From positions 1 through 64,000 of the forward strand of contig CADCVF010000024.1 of NCBI GenBank assembly GCA_902806095.1: a DNA stretch of 64,000 nucleotides, in the 5' to 3' direction. Position numbers and translations under genes: made by a program. The stretch comes from an uncultured Rubrobacteraceae bacterium. GTDB taxonomy: Bacteria; Actinomycetota; Rubrobacteria; Rubrobacterales; Rubrobacteraceae. The notes under the pieces are model-generated. The model ran no database searches. It was not told where the DNA came from and saw only the letters and a list, made by a program, of their open reading frames with translations. Below, in pieces: positions 58,663 through 64,000 of the stretch; the first letter of the stretch is position 1, and every line of letters begins with the position of its first letter.

Positions 58663-58800
58663 GCACGCATTTCAGCAATTCAGCACGCGCCCTGACGGGC
58701 GCTTGTCAGCATCTCAGCCAGGGCTCGCGCACACGAAACCCGAAGTGCTGCCATGCTGACAAGAGAAGCCCGAAGGGCGAAGCGTGCTGAATTGCTTCTT
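58663..58800. repeat. Dispersed intergenic inverted repeat, copy 6
   Basis: The left unit 58663-58719 contains GCATTTCAGCAATTCAGCAC, the hairpin GCGCCCTGACGGGCGC and TTGTCAGCATCTCAGCC. The right unit 58745-58800 contains GTGCTGCCATGCTGACAAG, GAAGCCCGAAGGGC and GCGTGCTGAATTGCTT. Inverted arrangement as in copies 1-4. Confidence 0.85.
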
Positions 58801-58853
58801 GACTCCCACGCCTCTCTATGTTAGTTGTGCCGTATACAGGAGAGGAGTTCGCC

Positions 58854-58988
58854 ATGTGCAACAAATCTCGAATACATTCGTGTGGCTTCCGTCCCATGGC
58901 GGGATCTTCGGGGATGTTGGGTGGAGATAGCGGGAGTGTGGCGCCGCTGGCCTGCTTGTGGCTGTCTGGGGTGGTGCATGGAGAGTAG
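58854..58988 (+). CDS. Possible 44-residue leader ORF with strong ribosome binding site
   Basis: AGGAGAGGAG lies 4-13 bases before ATG 58854. The frame (MCNKSRIHSCGF...VVHGE) ends at TAG 58988, overlapping the first 11 bases of the dehydrogenase gene in another frame. The peptide has no recognisable domain. It may couple translation of the downstream gene or be a chance frame. Confidence 0.35.
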   Translation: MCNKSRIHSCGFRPMAGSSGMLGGDSGSVAPLACLWLSGVVHGE

Positions 58989-61419
58989 TGCGGGGGTTGT
59001 GATCGTTGGGGTCGGGATCGTCGGCTGCAGCGTGGCCGAGCATCTGACGCGGCTCGGTGTGCGGGATGTGGTGGTCTTGGATCAGGGTCCCCTCTTCGAG
59101 GCTGGCGGGTCCACTTCTCACGCTCCCGGACTCATGTTCCAGACCAATCCGTCCAAGACGATGACCGACCTGGCCATCTACAGCGTCCGGCGCTATATGG
59201 AGTTCGAACTGGACGGCGAGCCGTGTGGCTACCAGGTGGGGGGCATAGAGGTCGCCGAGACTACGGAGCGGTGGAAGGATCTCCAGCGCAAGCACGGGCT
59301 CGCTACCTCGTGGGGGCTTGACTCCGAACTCATCTCGCCCGAGGAGTGTGTGGAGAAAGTACCGCTCCTGGATAAAGGCAGGATCAGGGGCGGCTTCTAC
59401 GTCCCCACGGACGGTATCGCCAAAGCCGTCAGGGCGTGCGAGGCGATGGCCCGGCTGGCCGGGGAGCGCGGAGCGAAGTTCTACGGGGAGACGGAGGTCT
59501 CGGGCATCGAGGTCAAGGATGGTCGTGTGAGATCCGTCGAGACGGACAAGGGACGCGTCGAGACCGGGATCGTGTTGAGCTGCGCGGGGATGTGGGGGCC
59601 AAGGATCGGGCGTATGGTCGGAATGAAAGTACCGCTCGTGCCGATGCAGCACCAGTACGCGTGGACTACGCCGCTTACGGAGCTCGCCGGGGAGACGCGG
59701 GAGGCCGTCCACCCCATCGTGCGCCACCAGGACTTCTCTATGTACTTCCGTCAGAGGGGAGACCACTACGGCATCGGGACCTACAGGCACAGGCCTATGC
59801 CCGTCTCCGCCGACGACATCAGGAGAGACTACAGGGGTGAAGGGGAGTTTCCCTCGGTCTGGGAGTTCACGCCCGAGGACTTCGAGCCCTCCTGGCAAGA
59901 GGCGCGCAAGATGCTTCCCGCCTTGCAGGGGGTGGAACTAGACAGGCCGATGAACGGGCTGTTCTCCTTCACCCCCGACGGCGGGCCTTTGCTCGGAGAG
60001 TCGAAGGAGGTCAAGGGGTTCTGGATCGCTGAGGCGGTCTGGATCACCCACGCCATCGGCGTGGGGAAGGTGATGGCCGAGTGGATCACCGAAGGTGTAC
60101 CGAGCATCGATATCAGCGGCGCCGACGTACACCGCTTCGAGTCCTACGCCCTTAGCCCCTCTTACATCCTGGCCCGCAGCGCGCAGTCGTTCCGGGAGGT
60201 CTACGACATCATCCACCCCCAGCAGCCGATAGAGGAGCCGCGCCCCCTGCGCGCCAGTCCCTTCTACCCGCGCCATCAAGCGCTCGGGGCCCACTTCTTC
60301 GAGGCCTCAGGCTGGGAGCGACCGCAATGGTTCGAGGCCAACGAGTCACTACTCGAAGGGCGCGAGGTTTCGGACCGCGAAGAGTGGTCAGGAAGGTACT
60401 GGTCGAAGGTCGTCGCCGCCGAAGCCCTGGCCACCCGCGAACGCGTGGCCCTCTACGACATGACCTCCCTGAAGAAGGCCGAAGTGAGAGGACCAGGCGC
60501 CCTGGATTTCCTGCAGCGCCTCACTACGGGAGAGCTGGACAAGCCCGCCGGAAAGGTGACTTACACGCTTATGCTTGACGGTGCGGCCGGCATCAGGAGC
60601 GACGTTACAGTGGCCCGGCTCGGCGAGGACCACTTCCAGCTAGGCCTCAACGGCCCGCGGGACATCGACTGGATGGGGCGCCGCATGCCCCGAGACGGGT
60701 CCGTTCTGGTTCGTGATATCACTCCGGGGACCTGTTGTATCGGGGTGTGGGGTCCTGCCGCCCGCGACGTGGTGCAGAGCCTCTCCGAGGACGACTTCTC
60801 GAACGAGGCTTTCGGGTTCTTCAACGCCAGGCGGGCTTACCTGCGCGAGGTGCCAGTGACGGCCCTCAGGCTCTCCTACGTCGGGGAGTTGGGGTGGGAG
60901 ATCTACACTTCCGCTGACCTGGGCTTGAGGCTGTGGGACCTTTTGTGGGAGGCAGGACGGCCTTACGGCGTGCTCGCCGGCGGACGCGGCGCCTTCAACG
61001 CGCTGCGCGTGGAGAAGGGCTACCGCGCCTGGGGCACCGACATGACAACCGAGCACGACCCCTACGAGGCTGGCCTCGGTTTCGCCGTCAAGCCGGAAAA
61101 GGGCGACTTCGTCGGCCGCGAGGCGCTGCTCCGGCGCAAAGAGGCCGGACCGCGCAGGAAACTGGTGTGCACGGTGCTAGACGACCCGAACGTAGTCGTC
61201 ATGGGCAGCGAGCCGGTCTGGGCCGATACGGCGGTCGGCTACGTGACCAGCGCCGACTTCGGATACTCGCTCGGACGCAGTATCGCCTACGCCTGGGTCA
61301 CGCCAGAGCACGCCGGAGTGGGGAACAGGCTGGAGATCGCATACTTCGGTGTGCGCCATCCGGCCACAGTCACCGAAGAGCCGCTCTTCGATCCGGCGAT
61401 GAAGAGGATGAGGGCGTGA
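58978..61419 (+). CDS. FAD-dependent dimethylglycine/sarcosine dehydrogenase-like protein with GcvT domain
   Basis: An 813-residue protein. The N-terminal DAO domain has VVIVGVGIVGCSVAEHLTRL at residues 7-26 and GGSTSHAPGLMFQTNP near residue 45, the FAD attachment region of dimethylglycine dehydrogenases. The FAO_M linker follows, and the C-terminal GcvT-type folate domain (YDMTSLKKAEVRGPGA, LSYVGELGWEIY) occupies residues about 480-813. It oxidises an N-methyl group and passes the formaldehyde to tetrahydrofolate. ATG 58978 fits the family start; the reading frame extends upstream to 58825 without similarity. First large gene of a four-gene operon. Confidence 0.88.
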   Translation: MESSAGVVIVGVGIVGCSVAEHLTRLGVRDVVVLDQGPLFEAGGSTSHAPGLMFQTNPSKTMTDLAIYSVRRYMEFELDGEPCGYQVGGIEVAETTERWKDLQRKHGLATSWGLDSELISPEECVEKVPLLDKGRIRGGFYVPTDGIAKAVRACEAMARLAGERGAKFYGETEVSGIEVKDGRVRSVETDKGRVETGIVLSCAGMWGPRIGRMVGMKVPLVPMQHQYAWTTPLTELAGETREAVHPIVRHQDFSMYFRQRGDHYGIGTYRHRPMPVSADDIRRDYRGEGEFPSVWEFTPEDFEPSWQEARKMLPALQGVELDRPMNGLFSFTPDGGPLLGESKEVKGFWIAEAVWITHAIGVGKVMAEWITEGVPSIDISGADVHRFESYALSPSYILARSAQSFREVYDIIHPQQPIEEPRPLRASPFYPRHQALGAHFFEASGWERPQWFEANESLLEGREVSDREEWSGRYWSKVVAAEALATRERVALYDMTSLKKAEVRGPGALDFLQRLTTGELDKPAGKVTYTLMLDGAAGIRSDVTVARLGEDHFQLGLNGPRDIDWMGRRMPRDGSVLVRDITPGTCCIGVWGPAARDVVQSLSEDDFSNEAFGFFNARRAYLREVPVTALRLSYVGELGWEIYTSADLGLRLWDLLWEAGRPYGVLAGGRGAFNALRVEKGYRAWGTDMTTEHDPYEAGLGFAVKPEKGDFVGREALLRRKEAGPRRKLVCTVLDDPNVVVMGSEPVWADTAVGYVTSADFGYSLGRSIAYAWVTPEHAGVGNRLEIAYFGVRHPATVTEEPLFDPAMKRMRA

Positions 61420-61481
61420 TGGAGGCTTCCTAGCCTGATGCCCGCAAGCGAAAGCCACCCGAAAGAAAGGAGAAGCGTTCG

Positions 61482-62687
61482 ATGAACGACAATATCAATC
61501 TCGACCCTGGCATCCTACAGTACACGAGGATATTCAAGTCCCCGTACTTCTACGGTTCGCGCCGGCACGGGGTCCAGAAGTATAGTGTCTACAACCATCA
61601 CTACCACCCGCGCTACTACAGAGACCCGGTCGAGGAGTACTGGCAGCTCCTGGAAGGCGTTACCCTCTGGGACGTCGGAGGGGCCGAAAGGCAGGTCGAG
61701 ATCACAGGCCCCGACGCCTTCGAGTTTACGAACATGCTCACCCCGCGCAATCTGCACAAGTGCGCGGTAGGACAGTGCAAGTACGCCTTTATCACCAACG
61801 CAGAGGGCGGCATCATCAACGATCCTGTGCTGCTGCGTCTCGACGAGAACCACTTCTGGCTCTCACTGGCCGACAGCGACGTGTTGCTCTGGGCGCAGGG
61901 GCTTGCCTATAACATGGGGCTAAACGTCGAGATCAAGGAGCCCGACGTCGGCCCGATGCAAGTACAGGGGCCAAAGTCCAGGGAGGTGATGACCGACCTC
62001 TTCGGTGAAGAGATACTCGACGTGCCATACTATTATATGGTGCACAGGGAACTCGACGGGATGGAGCTCGTGATCTCCCGCACCGGGTACTCCGGGGAGC
62101 TTGGATACGAACTCTACCTGAAGAACGCGAGCCGCGACGGGCTCGGGCTCTGGGACCGGATGCTCGAGGCCGGCGAGCCGCACGGGATATCCCCGATCGG
62201 ACCTTGCCACATCCGCAGGATCGAGGGTGGCATCCTGGCCCTTGGCTGCGACATGTGGTACGACACCAACCCATACGAGGTAGGCTACGGCTACAAGTGG
62301 ATGGTCGAGTTGGAGCAGGAGCAGGACTTCGTCGGAAGGGATGCGCTGAAGAGGATCAGCGAGGGGGGCGTTAGCCGCAAGCTGGTCGGCGTCGAGATCG
62401 GGGGTGGGAACCTCGGATCGTATAACGACGGCTCCATGATCGACTACTTCCCGGTCCACAAACACGGCGAGAGGATCGGCAAGGTCACCTCGGCCTGCTA
62501 CTCGCCGCGTCTCGAGAAGAACATCGGGTTCGCCATGGTGCCCGTCGAGTACAGCGAGATTGGAATCGAGCTCGAGGTCGAGCGGCCCGAGGAGACGGTC
62601 GATGCCACCGTGGCTGACCGCGTCTTCTTCAAACCGGAGAAGGCCGAGCAGAATCTGGACGCCACCAGCTCATCTAAAGGGGCCTGA
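61482..62687 (+). CDS. GcvT-family methyltransferase, DmdA-like
   Basis: A 401-residue single-domain aminomethyltransferase relative. YSVYNHHYHPRYYRDPVEEY, LWDVGGAERQVEITGPDA, LTPRNL, FWLSLADSDVLLWAQGLAY and VGPMQVQGPKS occur in the order seen in dimethylsulfoniopropionate demethylase DmdA and related GcvT-like proteins. It should move a methyl group to tetrahydrofolate. Whether the donor is DMSP, betaine or another onium compound cannot be told from sequence alone. AGGAGAAG precedes ATG 61482. Followed after 18 bases by methylenetetrahydrofolate reductase. Confidence 0.82.
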   Translation: MNDNINLDPGILQYTRIFKSPYFYGSRRHGVQKYSVYNHHYHPRYYRDPVEEYWQLLEGVTLWDVGGAERQVEITGPDAFEFTNMLTPRNLHKCAVGQCKYAFITNAEGGIINDPVLLRLDENHFWLSLADSDVLLWAQGLAYNMGLNVEIKEPDVGPMQVQGPKSREVMTDLFGEEILDVPYYYMVHRELDGMELVISRTGYSGELGYELYLKNASRDGLGLWDRMLEAGEPHGISPIGPCHIRRIEGGILALGCDMWYDTNPYEVGYGYKWMVELEQEQDFVGRDALKRISEGGVSRKLVGVEIGGGNLGSYNDGSMIDYFPVHKHGERIGKVTSACYSPRLEKNIGFAMVPVEYSEIGIELEVERPEETVDATVADRVFFKPEKAEQNLDATSSSKGA

Positions 62688-62705
62688 GAAGAGCGACGCG
62701 GCCCT

Positions 62706-63596
62706 GTGGCGGAGAAAGAAGTGCCGACGCAGCAGAGCACCGAAGAGAGGCAGAGGGCGAACCGGAGGCTGGCAGGATTTCTGCGGCATCCCGGCTACGA
62801 GGTGATACCCCTCCAGGGGACGGAGGAATCGGTCGTCGAGCATGTCCCGAAGGACGTAGCACTCACGGTCACGGCTTCGCCTGGTAAGGGAACCTGGGCC
62901 ACGGTAGAGTTGGCCGAGCGGTTGGCTGGACACGGCTTCGGCGTGGCGCCCCACCTCTCGGCGCGGCTCATTCGTGACAGGCTGGAACTGGGCGAGATCC
63001 TGCAGAGGTTGCGCGAGGCAGGCATAAGGAACGCGTTTGTCGTCGCCGGCGACATCGATGAGCCAGCCGGGGAGTTCGAGGACGCGACCGGCCTGCTCGA
63101 AGTGATGTCGGAGATCGGGCACGACCTCGACGAGGTTGGCATCACAGGCTACCCGGAGAGCCACCCCAAGATCAGCGACGAGATGACGATCCAGGCCATG
63201 TACGAAAAGGCGCCCTACGCCACCTACATCATCAGCCAGATCTGCTTCGACCCCGAGGTGACCTCGGACTGGGCCAGGCGGGTGTGGTCGCGGGGTGTGA
63301 AGCTGCCGATCCGCGTCGGTATGCCAGGCTACGTGAACCGCCAGAAGCTCGTGCGGATCTCCGCGGGCATCGGCCTCGGCGAATCGGCGCGTTTTTTGCA
63401 CAGACAGCGTAACTGGCTGGTAAAGCTGTTGCTGCCTGGTGGCTACAGCCCCGACCGTCTGATCGAAGGCCTGAAGCCAGGCTTTGCAGACCCCAACCCC
63501 AACATCCAGGGCCTCCATATATACACCTTCAACGAGTTGGAGCAGACCGAGGCGTGGCGGCGTAAGATGCTACAGCGTGCCGAACTCTCCTCCTGA
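62706..63596 (+). CDS. Methylenetetrahydrofolate reductase family protein
   Basis: A 296-residue TIM-barrel flavoprotein. PKDVALTVTASPGKG near residue 48, VAPHLSARLIRDR near residue 82, AFVVAGDIDEPAGEFE near residue 111 and ITGYPESHPK near residue 146 match MetF-type enzymes. Here it probably runs in the oxidative direction, turning methyl-THF from the demethylase into methylene-THF. GTG start; it lies between a methyl donor gene and a cyclodeaminase gene. Confidence 0.88.
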   Translation: MAEKEVPTQQSTEERQRANRRLAGFLRHPGYEVIPLQGTEESVVEHVPKDVALTVTASPGKGTWATVELAERLAGHGFGVAPHLSARLIRDRLELGEILQRLREAGIRNAFVVAGDIDEPAGEFEDATGLLEVMSEIGHDLDEVGITGYPESHPKISDEMTIQAMYEKAPYATYIISQICFDPEVTSDWARRVWSRGVKLPIRVGMPGYVNRQKLVRISAGIGLGESARFLHRQRNWLVKLLLPGGYSPDRLIEGLKPGFADPNPNIQGLHIYTFNELEQTEAWRRKMLQRAELSS

Positions 63597-63611
63597 CAGG
63601 CCGGCAGAAGG

Positions 63612-64000
63612 ATGGACTTGTCACCACAAAACACCACCCCGGATTATCTGGATCTCTCACTAAGAGAATTCCTCGACCGCGTGGCCTCGGACGGGCCTGC
63701 TCCCGGCGGAGGCTCTGTAGCCGCAGTAGCCGTTGCCTTCGCCGCAGGGCTGTCAGGCATGGCCGCCCGCCTCTCCGCCGACCAATTAGCCGACGCCACA
63801 GTGTTGGCCGACCGCGCGGACGCCTCGAGGCTGAGGGTCGCACCCCTCGCCAGGGCCGACGCAGAGTCCTACGGGCGCGTCCTCGCCGCTCGCCGCGAGC
63901 CTGACTCCGAGACCCGTGCGGAACGCGTCAGGGATGCCCTCTCGGGGGCCGCCGACGTGCCGCTGGCCGTCGCCGTGGCCGGCAACGAGGTCGCTGACAT
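63612..64000 (+). CDS. Cyclodeaminase/cyclohydrolase family protein, 3' end outside window
   Basis: The first 129 residues of a formiminotransferase-cyclodeaminase or FchA-type protein: LSLREFLDRVASDGPAPGGG then SVAAVAVAFAAGLSGMAARL, the folate-binding signature. ATG 63612 has AGAAGG just upstream and is 15 bases from the previous stop. It should interconvert methenyl- and formyl-THF forms, completing oxidation of methyl groups. The frame is open to the window end. Confidence 0.85.
   Translation, partial: MDLSPQNTTPDYLDLSLREFLDRVASDGPAPGGGSVAAVAVAFAAGLSGMAARLSADQLADATVLADRADASRLRVAPLARADAESYGRVLAARREPDSETRAERVRDALSGAADVPLAVAVAGNEVAD

Noticed and set aside
58801-58977. Glycine riboswitch before the dehydrogenase
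   Set aside because: I could not find the conserved glycine aptamer core sequences; the region is better explained by a short overlapping frame.

Overview
The window looks like chromosomal DNA of a high-GC actinobacterium, most likely Rubrobacteria-like. The support is GC-rich codon use with many GTG/TTG starts, a MurT/GatD lipid II amidation pair, an SCO4848-type small membrane protein, and betaine/one-carbon and sugar-acid genes. The genus is inference. I see no rRNA, tRNA or CRISPR array.

Layout. (1) 1-7761 is a cell-surface modification locus: five sulfotransferase genes carrying six sulfotransferase domains, plus two copies of a family 2 glycosyltransferase. (2) 7824-12638 continues surface glycan synthesis with a lipoprotein, an NAD-dependent epimerase-like protein, a WecA/WbpL-type sugar-1-phosphate transferase and a WbpM/PglF-type 4,6-dehydratase. 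(3) 12829-26866 is mostly housekeeping: RnfC-like protein, FabD, lipid kinase, ThpR, LarB, cation exchanger, TerC, HtrA-like protease, a large membrane protein, a PAP2 protein with an altered motif, and MurT. (4) 27030-34231 is a 7.2 kb integrated element that split the murT-gatD pair. Its boundaries can be read to the base: a 5-base core AGGTT occurs at both ends, the original gatD ribosome binding site and TTG start are stranded at the left end, and gatD now uses a start supplied by the element. Its serine integrase is disrupted by a nonsense codon and a frameshift. (5) 34215-36313 holds gatD and a divergent ArsR/EamA exporter pair with an operator-like dyad. (6) 36635-56253 is a sugar and sugar-acid catabolic region: dehydrogenases, HpcH/HpaI aldolase, lactonase, IlvD/Edd dehydratase, four-carbon acid sugar kinase, LtnD-like dehydrogenase, MFS transporter with a nonsense codon, and a glycosidase-like protein. 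(7) 56429-64000 is a betaine/one-carbon region: BCCT transporter, Hsp20, dimethylglycine-dehydrogenase-like FAD/GcvT protein, DmdA/GcvT-like protein, methylenetetrahydrofolate reductase and cyclodeaminase.

Two features run across regions. A dispersed family of intergenic inverted repeats, built on GCTGAAATGCTGAC and its complement around a variable GC-rich hairpin, occurs at six places, and in four cases the repeat edge itself supplies the TAG stop codon of the adjacent gene. Several genes also have a TATAAT-like box only 7-8 bases before the ATG and no ribosome binding site, which suggests leaderless transcripts. The window also holds several gene remnants (metallophosphatase, integrase, two-helix membrane protein, SnoaL-like, fuconate dehydratase, response regulator, MFS transporter), concentrated in and after the integrated element.
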